64,000 nt of DNA from Diphasiastrum complanatum (taxonomy: Eukaryota > Streptophyta > Lycopodiopsida > Lycopodiales > Lycopodiaceae): assembly GCA_029204225.1 (NCBI GenBank), contig CM055101.1, forward strand, positions 43,956,180 to 44,020,179. The letters run 5' to 3'. The position numbers and the translations under genes are program-made. Of this stretch, positions 38,424 to 51,040 are shown one piece after another; the first letter of the stretch is position 1; the number at the start of each line of letters is the position of its first letter. The notes below the pieces were generated by a model. The model had not been told where the DNA came from. It did not search any database and worked only from the letters and a program-made list of their open reading frames with translations.

Positions 38424-40120
38424 CTCCGTGGAATGGCATTCGAACTATTGGCTACACACATTAAACAAATTCAATAAATGACGTGTATAGATTGATGATT
38501 ATAATAATAAAAAACAATCATATAAAATTAACAAACCTCAACGTCTCGCAAATTCGATGGTTGTTATTCTGCGAGAAACAAAAATCAAGTATGTGTCACT
38601 GTAGCACAATATTTGAGGTCATGTTTAAGTTATAGCAACAAAGTCTTTATGAACAAAAAAACATGTATGTTTATTATTCACCTTGTTGACTTGAGTAGTG
38701 TCTACATTGCTACTTATTTGAATGTAATTCATCTCCTTGTAATAAACTACATGTATGCACAAGTACAAAACCCAAATAACATAAGCCTAATCAATTTAAA
38801 AATACGATATTTAGATAGCATGATTCCTATGTATAGTTGAGGCTTTTTCTGCTCATTTTTTAACTCCTTACACTCGGTATACGCCATCCAGAGGCAAGCT
38901 ACCTACTATAGCACCCCGAGTTGATGAAGCAGTGAGGATGGCTACATGGAGTAGATGGTGAATACCACAACAGTTGATTTAAGTTATATTGGAAACATTT
39001 TATGTGCCCTGGCTATGGCTCAGAATTCAAAAAGCATAAAGAACATCACACCTAAGACCCACTCTTTTCAATGACAATTATGTTTCATAATGGTCATTTG
39101 AAAAAAGCCCAACCATCAATTACGCAATGGAAGGAGCCCGGGCATATGACATTCTATCCAGTAAAGAGTCGTATGCATATGAGGCCTAGGCCTGGAGAGG
39201 GGAGAGATAGTTAATTAGCTAACATTACATGTTTCATATGTCTGCACTATGACAGACATTCTTCAATAAACTCGGCATCTTGCAATAAAACCGGCTCTTT
39301 AAAAAGCTTACAAGCATTTCTTCATGAGCGTTGGAATTACTACTTGCTCGTCGACCAGTGAACTATTCCCCTGGGCTCAAATAGGATCAGTTTGCAAAAG
39401 AAATGGACAAGGCTTTGACACGAATAAGCCAGAAGAAAAAGTAAGGGGGAAGGCCCCAGGGCGGGGGCCTTCCGCGTTGTGAGGTGCCCTTGGGCTGCCA
39501 CCCTCGGGTGCGACGCGGAAGGCTCCCCCGCCTATGGGCCTTCCCCTCCGTAAATGCCAGCAGAATTTTTTTTCTATTTTTAGAAAGTCAATTTCCAAAA
39601 ATAGCAAATTCAAATTTCATCTAACTTTCTAAAAATGGCAATTGAACATTACAAAAATGTAATGTGATTCTCAGACTTTCTAAAAATAGCAAAAGTTCCT
39701 TACAAATCTGTAACGTATTTATTGCTCATAATTTTCAAAAGAACAAAATTATGCCATTTAAGGCAACTTTTAAATACACTTGAAAAAAATCTGTAGGTAT
39801 TTAAGGCTACATAACAATCTAGTTCTCATATGCGAACTATAATTTTCCCACCCTTCCTTCGAGAGAAGAACGAATTACGTCTATATTTTCCAATTTACAT
39901 GCACCTTAAGTGCAGTTCTATATCCTTTCATCCCTGTCCTCGGCTATACATATTTGGACAACACCGGAGCTTATAAATACAGCATAAACTAATTTATGTT
40001 ACCAAAACTTACTGCTCCAGAATGTAGAACAGACCCCTTTTTCTACCCTTATATGTACACATTGGTAAAAACAAGACAACCACCACCTTTATCAAATGCA
40101 AAATTATGCTGACTATGATG
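38424..40120. other. Downstream flank of sucrose-phosphate synthase
   Basis: No gene found apart from the hairpin at 39444-39550. It is AT-rich, with many short A/T runs. On the minus strand an AATAAA lies at 39718-39723, about 400 bases after the SPS stop, and could be its poly(A) signal. Confidence 0.45.
39444..39550. repeat. GC-rich imperfect hairpin
   Basis: The arms read GGGGGAAGGCCCCAGGGC and GGGGGCCTTCCGCGT on the left and their near complement on the right (ACGCGGAAGGC, CCCCCGCC, GGGCCTTCCCC). Between them is a second small inverted pair, CCCTTGGG/CCCTCGGG. It stands out from AT-rich surroundings. Confidence 0.7.
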
Positions 40121-43100
40121 TCAATATCCTAATTTTCTCAATGCGCCAAGTATCGTTTCTGAGCTGTAATTGCCCTCTGTATGAACCAAATTGGGACTGT
40201 CTAAAGGCACCACATCCTCTCTCCCATAACTTCCACTCACTCGAAGGAGATCTTCAGAACCATTTTGGATGGCACTTTTGAGTACAATGGTCTTATGCAA
40301 ACCAGATAGCAGTTCCTCATGGTCGGTATCTCCTGTTTCTCCCACAAATACAAAGATATTTGCCACTTCAATTCCCCACCTTATGAACATGTACCTGCAT
40401 TTGAGGCATCATTTAGCGAGAAAACTAAAAAAATTTGTACCCATTGAGCATGAAACCCTTTGCAAGCAAATGACTGGCCGAGCGGCTTATTCAGAATAAA
40501 CTTCTCTAAGACCATTTTAGTTACAAGGATAATTTACATTAGTGCCTGAAGACTTTTCCTACCTCAGGGCCTGAGATCGAGATGCGAAGAGTGGTAATAT
40601 ATGCAGCTTGGTAGCATTCTTACAATATACAGCATGACACCTAACACCACGCATCCTCAGTTTCTGGCGTATTTGATCCGCTTTGGGAACCTGATGATAC
40701 AAAGCATCTGACATCAGTGAGGTTTAGATGGACAACTAAACATGGATTATGATCTGTGGCCTTATCACCGTTTCTCGCACCAATAATACAAACTATAAAT
40801 CAGGGATCACATTTCTGTAGGTTTATTGATTGTCACTATATGTTTTCATTGTGTGTTCATCCAAAGCATGTGTTAATAGCTTCTTTGATCAGCATAAATT
40901 CCCTATCATAGTAAACTCAATCTCTAAGCATGTGTTGATAGCTTTGCTTGATTACCATAATTTTCCTGTCATGATAAACTTAATCTCTAGACAGCTTTGA
41001 TGTACTGGAATGAAAATTTCACCCTTGATCTGAGATGCTTACAGCAGATGGATTGCGAACGTCATAGGTAAGGCAGCGGCAACTACTGCTCTCCTGATCT
41101 GCTCCAAAAATAAGCTCTGTTTTGAAAGGCTCCCGAGTTTCATCTTCATAGAATGTCAAGCGAGTTAAGGTTTTTCTTAGACCATCTCCATCCCAGCGAT
41201 AATCAGTGTGTTCTTCATAGTCAGAGTCTATAGATAACTGAAACTCAGATCCAGGTCCAGATTCTTCACTATACAGTGGAGATGGGTAGTAAATCTCGCT
41301 GCCACTATTGCAGATGAAAGCATCAAATTCATGGACTGCTATACCCCCAGTAGTCAGAATGGAGATGATCTCTGAAATTGTTAGTGCTGTTGATAAGACA
41401 AAACCTGGTGGGCGTCCAGCACTAGATCTTCCAACTTTAAATATCTCCCATATGATTGATAACAACCCTTCAGCGGAATCCTTCTTGGAGTTGTGGTAGT
41501 AATCCACAGCAATTACAAAGAGTCGTTTCCTCTTACGTAATACAGGAAGAGAATTGGTGTTGTTCCAGCTGTTGGAACTCTTGTATCCTTCACTCTCTTC
41601 CAGGGTATCCTGCAATTTCTGCTCTTGATTTTTATTCAAGGACTGCTTCAGGCTCTTCACATTTATATCTTTGCCATCAGCAACTTTTAAGTTTGACAGA
41701 AATTTTTGCAATGTGGCAGACCCATTAAGAGAAACGCGTTCTGGAGTTCGTTCGCCATCAACAGAGAGCCGTAGCGAAATATCATGAGCATCCCTCAAGG
41801 AATCACCTGGTGAATCTGCATCCACAGTGTCCTCGCCCCAGCCATTGCTTTTCCAGTGAGGATGCCTTGTCCTGCATTGAGCAACCTTTGCCAGGTAGAT
41901 TCTGCAATGCTCAGGCCAAGAGTACAAATGGATGTTCTTCAAGCCATTTCTTCTGCACTCACTCCAAAGATTTCTATCTGCTACAAGTTTCAATAGTGCA
42001 TCGGATATGGCCTTTTGGTCATGAGGATCCACCAACAAACCATTGTTCAAAGCCTGATACAGACAAGAAGGTTCTAAATATAATCAGACCAAAAGAACAG
42101 CCTTCTTTCTTACCATGAATTCACCAGTCAGTAAAGGAGATAGAATATGGTTGATTGCAGATGTACTAGCACATACTTGCTGAATGTCAACTGGCCCACC
42201 GTTCTTTGTTGCTACCATAGGCAAACCATGTGCAGCTGCCTGATTCACAACATCCATGCTGTGTTATGCAAGTTTTTCAATTATGCGCCACCTCATACAG
42301 AAAGTGGGCACAATGTGGAGGGAAGCTTCATGACACAAACTAACCAGAAATCTTGAGGTTTGAATACCTCTATCAGAGTCAGCCCAAATGGCTCAACCAA
42401 CGCAGGATTTATGAACACACCCTGCACAAAGGAGCATACAGACATAAGCAAAAACTGGGCTTTCCTATTCACGCTTAAATTAGAAGTCACCATAAAACAC
42501 AGCGCGAACTATGATTGGACATTAAACTTCTGTCAGTCGCAAACGTAATAAAACTAAGTCTTTGATCTGTCTCAAATTGACAGGCTCGTTGTGTCATTGA
42601 CATTTTGCAACAAATAATTCTCAGAATGTACATACATCGAACAGGCAACCATAAGTCAGAACCCACACGCCATCTTTGCTGATAAATTATATAGGGCAGA
42701 TTATAAGTGGTTATAAATGGCAAATTAATCAATTTCCAGAAGTCTCAGAGCCCAAAATTTTACCAATTAGTTTCATAATGAACATTTTTTTCATGCTAAT
42801 CTAGTTGGTGATTCCAAAATGGCCAACCTTCAGTCTAGGAATCAAACAAAAAGGAATTACGTGCTGCTAGACAAGGTCAAAATTCTCTCTATCAGTAAAA
42901 CAATAAACTACGTTCATGGAGGTTACAGACCTTGGTTTTTGCGGCGAGCCTGTAGATGTTCGGTACATCGGATTGTTTGTGGTGCTTAGGATATGCCACT
43001 TGCCCATATAGATCATACTTATCAATTAGCTTTAGCACTGTAGTCAAGACGCTTGAGTTGCCTCCAGACATTTCGTCTATGTCCTCACGGTTGCCCATAA

Positions 43101-46100
43101 TCAGCGTCTGTCATCATCACCAAAAGCAATTCAGCAGATCTATGTATTGATGCACATCTCGCTTAAAAGCCTAACGTGAAATTTGTGGTTTTGAGGTCCC
43201 ACTGAATAAAGTATTATCAAATTAGTCATATTCAAATGTAGACTTCAAGCATCTGTGACCATATAGGAAAACTTGAGAAAATTACACAAATCTTACCAAG
43301 TTTGCAAGTTCTCGCAATTGTCGGCATTCACCGAATGCCTTTAACAGGGTGGTGATATTCTTCTTAGGATCTGGTCGAGCTAAAGCTAGAATCATTGGTT
43401 TGTGTGGATTAGTGAAAAAACGCTTAATCTGTGTTCATAATCAACACAGCAACAGTTGTATGGTCAGACAATGAGCCAGCTGATATGTTACCACTGAGAA
43501 CCTATTCAACTTTGTATGATACATGTACTAGGGTAATGCCCTTAATTTTGACACAACTTTAAAAATGCATTCTCTATGTGTTTTCCTGAAACATGTCCTC
43601 ACATATTTCACTGCCAGTCAGCTGAACAAGGTAAAATTCCATCAATTATGTTTTAACCTTACGCAAGAAACGATGATGCTCAAGTAAAGCCAGCCACTTG
43701 TTTTGACATGCCAGATGCTTCTTGCTACTGAGACTAGTAACTACAATAAACTCTTGCTTGTAAGAATCGGTAACAGAAAGGTGCTTGTATTTACAAGGAT
43801 AGAAAGAACAGCATATCAGCAAGAAGGCTCATTTAATCAATAAGCACAATACATTTCCCATTGAAAAATACCGCAGGTCAAAGTCATGAGATTTGAAGAG
43901 TAAATTAGTTGCAATAGGCAACTTCTGCGTTAGTCATCACCTCTGGATATATTGGAGGATCAGCACGAGGGGACATGACACCATCTGCTGATGCATCACT
44001 GTCCCCTTCAAAAGAGTCACTTGTATCATGCACAACGCTACTGAAATCCATGCCAGGGGGTGTTACCTATGTATGGAAAGTGTCATTGAATTATCTCAAC
44101 AGAAAAGCATGAAAAAGCTATCTTAAAAGCACTGCAATGATCTTGAAAAAATTGTCAACCAACGTTTTGCTGCAAAAAACATCCTCCCACTTGTAGCAGC
44201 CAAAACATAATTTGCTCAAATGAGTAGTACATCAGTATGATCAAACATTTCATAGAAAGTTACATACCACCATACGAGGCATGAAGCGACCGTGACAGTT
44301 GACTCCTCTTCTTGAACGTGACCTGAGCCCCCTTTCAAGTGTCACATCAAATCCATCATATAAACCCCATTGTTGTTCAATTTCTTGCCTAGTGCTTGTA
44401 ACTACAAGTTCAGCTGCATCAAGGGACAATTCCTCTGCTTCAATCCGTCGCATGATTTTGTATGTAGCATTTATCTCTTCAGACGATGATCGGCCTTGTT
44501 TTAAGAGCTGGTCGAGTTTGTTACGCCCCAAGGAATGTCCAGTAAAAGCCATTGGAACATTAAGAGCACCTGAGAGCAAGGCAGCAATATCCCCAGCATC
44601 TGCATAGTGACCATGAATAACATGCGGCCACAAAGGTTCCCCTCCTAGAAATTGTTCTCCAAGAACTTTGGCCATGTTGAGAATATGGACAATTGCTCCA
44701 TCAACAAATTCTTGAATATGAGGCCAAAGCAATTCTTTTCGAATGTATTGATCCCTTGGGCCACAAGGGATGCGAACTATATAGGCCCCACTACTTTCTG
44801 CACCTTCCTGTACATCACTCTCATAACACCCTGGTGTCAACATTTCAGTAGGCTCACCATAGCTCCAGTCTACATCCGGTGAAGAAATCTGTCGTGTCAA
44901 GAGATCGACACGAAAAACCCCAGGCATCATTGCCAATGCTTTAGCAAACTCTACCACATACTTCACCTGAGGGTGGCAAAAAATGTGGCATTCAATACCT
45001 AGCAATGATTAGTGAACCTCACTGGAAGGCAAACGTGCACATTGTACAGCCTCTCACTCTAATCAACTGGTACTACATCTAGTAAAGTTAGTAAAATCAC
45101 AGCAAAATTCTTATTCTGGCATATATTTACTGCTGAGAAATTAGTGAGTCTTCTTGTAGTACAAAAGATACTTCTAGCATGGATTTTGAGATCTGATCAG
45201 ATCGTGTTTGGAAACATACCTGGCCACCAGTATCAGAATCTCGACCAAGCTCCATATTGTCACCACGCACAAGACCGTGGACACTGCAAAGAATTTTATT
45301 TTAATATGCATAGAAAACACTGGCAATAAAGGTCATTTTGATAAGAATGACACAAAAGACTGCAATTGTTCCAGAGATGTTTTGCTTCATACTCTTGTGC
45401 ATGCTATTTTGCCAGATATCAGATGGAATTAACATTGAGAATGAAAGACAGGTTGCACTTCGATAATGAACTAAGCAAAATGTGACCAAATATTAGTAGA
45501 ATGTACACAGTTCACAAAAATGACATGATTTTATTCTTCATTCATAGGTCTTAAATGTTGTAATAAACTCGCCCAGTTGAAAATATAATAGAGCATATGA
45601 CCTATTGAAAACTACGGCAGACAACAACTATGCATAGTAAAAAAATTTGAAACACATTCTTGCTTTAGGAAGCTTCTCCAGAAGATATACAGTTTAAATC
45701 TCTTTTGGAATGATCTTCTGCATACAAAGTGATTGTCTCTGAACTAATACATATTCATTGATTGTTCACCACTCACAAGAAGTTTCTTCGAGATAGAAAC
45801 TTCAAAGGATGATGTCATAGAAACATGTAAACGAATCATTTTTATACCCATTATAATTATAGCTATGCCTTTCGAACCAAGATTTTTATCTCTGAAAATC
45901 CAATACAGAAAAAATTATCCATTTCCCCAAAATCAATCAAGCACTGGATCTATAAATACTCTTTCAAGATAAAAGACTTCACAGATGAATGAAATGTTTC
46001 GTAAATGGCCAGTTGCATCCAAAAATATCTGTACTCGTGGTCAACATTTTCCTAGAACATTGTGGGATTCCTCTTTACAGTACTTTTCTGGAATCTAGAT

Positions 46101-48494
46101 ATTTGATTCCCTCGACACTATGCAAACTGGTTTATTTTAATCATATGTTCTTCTGCTAGGGCCACAGAATAGAATGAATCTAAATTTATATTTTTATCTA
46201 CAGTAGAAATTCTTTTCAGTGGTGTTCTCAAAGAGAATCCGAGAAAAGAAAGGATAGCAATTGAGACCAACAAAGGATTGAATTGAAAGGCCTTATACAG
46301 GATTCTCTGTACATGCCAACCTCTGAACGTTTTCATGAAAAGAATCCAAGGAGAAAATTAGAAGTTTATACAGGTCTCACCAACTTCAACTATTATGGAA
46401 GAGAGCATGCGCAGGGGCCAGGACTTACCTTATAAGAACAATATACAAGCGTTTCCCTTTCTGCTGATCCGGCCAAGATTCCACGAAGGAGCCGATTCGA
46501 GACATTTTCGCTCCGGTTCCTTCAACGGCATCAACTTTTTCCCCTTCAGAGAGGTCTTCAAGTATCTCTGCAGCATCTTTTCGGCCCTGCTCCCGTTCAC
46601 GTTGACGCCACACCAATCTTTCTCCATCTTCCAATTCAATCTGTAAAAGTGTAAACTCAACTTAAAGACTGATGTCACTGGCTGCCATGGTCAACCTGAA
46701 ACAGAATTTGCTTGTCACTGCTTGTCTTTCAGAGAATGCTCTTGTGTGTCCACTGGTAAATTTGGAGCTTGACAGTACAAAAATAATAGATTTATAGCAT
46801 GTCTATCTCATATCAGTAACTAAATAGAATATTGTTACTTTTTATCTCAAAGACGCGGCTACTTCCTACTACATGATTACAAACAAGTTTACATGTCATT
46901 TTTACATTGGTTACCAACGACAAATTTGGCACTCCATGCAGGGAGACCATTTCACAACCGGCATAGTGCCCAAGTTCTGGCCGAAGCTTACTTTCAATAG
47001 CAATCCAAGTACAAGCCCCAATTACTACTAAGCATAGCGCCCTACCCCAAGTTCTGCTATGCCCCAGGTTCCAGCTGAAGCCAAATTTGCACATTTGGGG
47101 AAGTTGCGTTGGCAAGCCCAAACACAAGCTCATATCCATTGTGCTACAGATCCTTCGATAAAAAAAAAACCTTGAATTCCCAGTTACAACCCCACTTACA
47201 AGTTAGCACTTTTCAGTTAGTGCTAACTGAGAAGTGTGCTGCCACAAGTACAGCTAACAGATTCAGTTAGCACTACCTTGGACTAGACCATTTTGTGCTC
47301 CTCACTAACTGATGTGAAACAGGTTCCTTAAGCTAACTTGTGCTTCAGTTAGTGTTGAATCCAACTCCCACAGTCGTCCAACTGCCACAGTCCGGTGTTC
47401 TGCATCTTTGACTCCTTGTGACCTCTCTTCTCCTCCATAGCTGCTCCTTAGTTACTAACTTGTAAATGGCTAGGAGTTACAACAAACGTAACAGAGGCAG
47501 ATAACTGTAGGTGGGGCAGCAAAAATACCAATTAGTTAACGATTACAAGTTAGCACTAACATAACTGGCAATTAGCTAGCTTGTAAGTGGGGCAGGCCCC
47601 GAAGCAACTAAGATGAAACAAACTTCTTAGTTCTCACTTCATGAAATATTATGCTTTAATTAGCTTTGATGTGTTCAGTTCAAAAACGACCTGCAAATTC
47701 TTCAGTGATTAGGATTATGCAAAGGAACACAAAACCCAACCTGTTTCTTCTTGCGAGCCAAGTTCCAGATCCTCCAGCATAAGTTTTCTAGGCGTCCGCT
47801 GCGTTCTTGGGCATTTCTAACAGCACTTGCCTGCAGAATAAGGCATGATTAGTCCTCAATTCTTCTATTTTGTGCACATACTAATAGTCTTTGTCCTGAA
47901 GCGAAAGCAGTTAGATAAATACACTAAAGGCAGGCGACAAACCAGCCTTTGCATCCAACTACTGTAAAGTCCTCTTCAACAACCAAACACCTTACGAAAA
48001 CTGAACACCGACTCGTTTGAAGCAAGAAAGCAAATTATTGCAATGCCACAATTGAGATTTTATAGGAATTGGGAAAGCATATGGTATGTTCTCTCCTCTC
48101 ATGGATGTCCCTCGAGCCTCGGATGAGCGCACCTGCCTTAAGCAGTCCAAAGTGAATGAATGGATTACAAAGATAGACACCTAATCTTTGCTTTTAAGAT
48201 TTTGTATAGACCTTTTACACCCAACCAAGTCTTTCACCAACCCTATCCTCCACGGCACTGTAATGAGTGTTGATACAGTAAAAACACACGGGCTTGATAT
48301 AAGCCAAAAAATCATTAATCCTTTCTTTGCATGTAGTTTCGTTCCTCTCTTGTGTATCGTCATTGTGCATCTAACTGAAGTTGAACTCGCGACCTCAAGG
48401 AGAGGAAATGAGACCTTCACTAACGCACGACATATTATTGGAGAAATTCATTTCTAACAGAAACTACGTATACGAGAGAGAGACGCGAGAGAGA

Positions 48495-48574
<80 letters not shown>

Positions 48575-49159
48575 ACATATCCAAGATGATGTGGGTTTTT
48601 TATTTTCTATATATCCCATTTATGAGGCTCACTAGATTCGAAGTCCTGACCTCGAGCTGAGGAAAGGAAACCTTCACCAACATGCCACTTATTGGGGGAC
48701 TAGAGGATGCAGTTTCCTAGCCTGGATTGACTGCCTGATTCATGCTGTTGATCCTGAAAGTGGAAGCGCTGAAGCAGAAATCGTTTTAGTGCAAAGCAAT
48801 GAACAGCAGTCAAATCCAAAAACCCCTATGAATAATAATATAATATAATCTGAACCCATTATGGATCATACAATAGTATTATCTGGATAGGACAAAAAAC
48901 ATGCGCACACAATATAATGAGAAATTTGTATTCTACTTGTTATTATTATTTCTACCTTCATCCATGTGCGATGGATGTCAGTTTCATCGAATGTGGCAAC
49001 CACTTCTTCCACGAAGTACTTGGTCACAGCAGAGCTGTTGGTTGCTGCTACCTCACGGGCAAGAGGGCTCTTGCTGGGCAGCCGGTGCTCATCAATTCCA
49101 GTTCCCACATCTAGAATCGCTTCCAAGTATCCGTTTATCCACTGGTTCCCCGTTGTCAT
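40121..49159 (-). CDS. SPS: Sucrose-phosphate synthase, full length, 13 exons
   Basis: Exons on the minus strand: 49159-48956, 47830-47741, 46640-46429, 45283-45220, 44966-44268, 44066-43941, 43428-43297, 43107-42931, 42421-42368, 42239-42177, 42053-41043, 40690-40563, 40394-40121. They sum to 3234 bases (1077 residues), all with GT-AG introns and matching phases. The enzyme makes sucrose-6-phosphate from UDP-glucose and fructose-6-phosphate in the cytosol. Visible: N-terminal [19 protein letters not shown]; Ser149 in [10 protein letters not shown], like the regulatory phosphoserine of spinach [35 protein letters not shown]; the donor-site LARPDPKKN; the E-x7-E pair EPFGLTLIE (residues 578 and 586); and a C-terminal phosphatase-like domain from about residue 775 ([10 protein letters not shown]). 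No lesion seen. The ATG fits the family N-terminus. Confidence 0.96.
48190..48460 (-). mobile_element. tRNA-derived SINE-like copy in SPS intron 1
   Basis: On the minus strand a stretch from about 48440 reads GTCGTGCGTTAGTGAAGG followed by GGTCGCGAGTTCAACTTC, resembling tRNA A and B boxes of a polymerase III SINE. It shares the order and several words with the copy at 48590-48712. The ends are not fixed. Confidence 0.5.
48481..48573 (+). repeat. (GA)n microsatellite in SPS intron 1
   Basis: A GA run of about 90 bases, interrupted early by ACGC and GGC. On the coding strand it is a CT-rich tract inside intron 1, between two SINE-like copies. Confidence 0.95.
48590..48712 (-). mobile_element. 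tRNA-derived SINE-like copy in SPS intron 1
   Basis: On the minus strand: AGTGGCATGTTGGTGAAGG (A-box-like), CCTTTCCTCAGCTCGAGGTC and GGACTTCGAATCTAGTGAG (B-box-like). Related to the neighbour at 48190-48460. Confidence 0.55.
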
Positions 49160-50160
49160 TCTTATATCTTTCTGTCTCGTCTTCTCAATTTCTTCTTCTA
49201 TCTTTCCTCAATAAAGACATCAGCTAGTTTTTGAATCCGTCATACCTTCCCTCAACGAACGCATCAACTACTTCACATCTAAGCTATGAGATAATATATA
49301 ATTGATTGATTGATTTCGGAAACCCGAAATTTGGACTACTTTCTTTCGAGTTGAAGATTGAGAAAAACAAAGATTGGTGCTACAGGGAAAACATTTTCTG
49401 AAGGCCTAGGAATGATAATCTACATAAATACATGATTTTTTGAAGTATTGTGTAGGGACAAGGAAAAAGCAGCAGCAGGCAAAGGAATCACCGCCATCCA
49501 TAAAAGGCTGCAGAAAAAATTGATTCTGAACTGTATTCAAATTTACTTTTGCAAGGGAAATCAATTCGGAACTATGATCAGATTTACTTCTGTAAGGGTC
49601 AAAATTGAGCAAAGGTGACGCTTAACCCACACAAAATTCGGCAAAGGCAACATCCTATCAGATAAAAAAAGCCACAGAATTGATGCATGAATCCACAAGG
49701 CAATCTCGGAAGCTGATGCAGAATCAACCCACCACGGGTTTGCCAAGTCTTTGGATTTGAGCAAGCATTACAAGAGTAAGACAACGCAAAACTGAGGTTC
49801 AGTAGGAGCAGGCGAGCGAAGCGAAACAGGAACAAAAAAAGAAGAATTGAATGTTGTTGTTGTTGTTATTGTTGAATCATAGAAATATAATCAAGAATAA
49901 GAAGCGGGGGACGATAAAACAGTGGCTGCTAGCCCAACAATTAAGAAGCATGGCTTGCCCAATTTATATATACAGATGTAGGAGAGGGGGGGGGGGGGGG
50001 GGGAGGAGGAGAGAAGCAGCAGAAGAAGAGCTTCTTCTTCTTCCACAGCGTGTGCCTTTCTTTATTCCAGGTCTCATCTTCCTTCACGTGTCAACTCCTG
50101 CTCTCTGCTCCCCTAACATTTAGGGTTACGCCCATTGACAAGACTTGAAATATCTCAATT
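49160..50160 (-). promoter_or_regulatory. SPS 5' region and probable promoter
   Basis: Upstream of the SPS ATG. A TATA-like TATATATAAA lies at 49972-49963 on the minus strand, next to an 18-base G run (49986-50003 on +; a C run on the gene strand). The distance to the ATG, about 800 bases, implies a long leader or a 5' UTR intron. An alternative start site nearer the ATG cannot be excluded. 50161-50959 shows no gene. Confidence 0.4.
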
Positions 50161-50954
50161 TTTGGAACTCTCTTACGTTCGGGAACCTGCCGGTTTTTTT
50201 GTGCTACTTACTAGGAGTAGGAGGGAGGGTGGACTCGCTAATATAAACAACCGAAACCTGCCGGTTAGGGCTTCTATAGCAGCAAGCCATATAAATCCGT
50301 ACTATCAATAATGACGTGGCTTCAGCAGTGCGCAGCAAGCAAGGGAGGGGTAGGAGGATGGATATATTTTTTTGGTTGTGAATTAACGAAACCTAGAAAA
50401 GAAAGCGCAATTATTTCCGTCGCCACCTTTTTTGGTGGGACATGACCATGCATGCTCTCATCATCGCCCTTTGCTGAACGAGTGGACGACCAACGACCGA
50501 CGTTTAAGCTTTAAGACGCTGCTTTCATATGACATATTATTGTTTGGCGGAGCCTAAATTGTAAATCTCCAAGTCCTCATTCCTCGGCTTTTTCACCTTG
50601 CTCCTCCTCATCATGGTTTAGACGCGTGTGAGTGAGTGCCTTGCCTTAGGATGAGAGGCAAGCATAAACACCTATATTGCTACTGCTTGGAGCATCATTT
50701 TTATGGGCATAACTTGGCCGAGCAAGCACATAAAGCAATATATTATAAAATATTCACAAATATAGATGTCAAATAGAAGGGGCACCAACCCATGAAGTAA
50801 AGGCACCCTTGTTATCTCTTACCATCAACAAAATTGTAAGCAAAATATGGGTGTGACACTAAGCAACTACAAGCACTTCTAGCATTGGGCAAAACAAGGT
50901 TCTTGCAATTGATAGTCAACCGATTTTCTTTTCCTTCATTCCATTTTCACTTGT

Positions 50955-51040
50955 TACCCAACGGGGTTGGCTCAACTGGTTAGCTTGGCATCCAAAGTTT
51001 CTTTGGTCCCAGGTTCGAACCTCCCCTTGGAAACCAAGAA
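50955..51040 (+). mobile_element. tRNA-derived SINE-like element
   Basis: It contains TGGCTCAACTGGTTAG (good A box) and, about 45 bases on, CAGGTTCGAACCTCC (good B box), the spacing of a polymerase III promoter. There is no cloverleaf acceptor stem, so it is not a tRNA gene. The 3' end is undefined. Confidence 0.55.

Noticed and set aside
41308-41728. Plus-strand ORFs inside SPS exon 11
   Set aside because: Antisense shadows of a well-supported coding exon.
47200-47600. Recurring AGTTAGCAC/GTGCTAACT words in SPS intron 2
   Set aside because: Irregular and short; could be chance or a decayed MITE, and no inverted ends could be fixed.
50955-51040. tRNA gene
   Set aside because: A and B boxes are present but no acceptor or anticodon stems pair; SINE-like instead.
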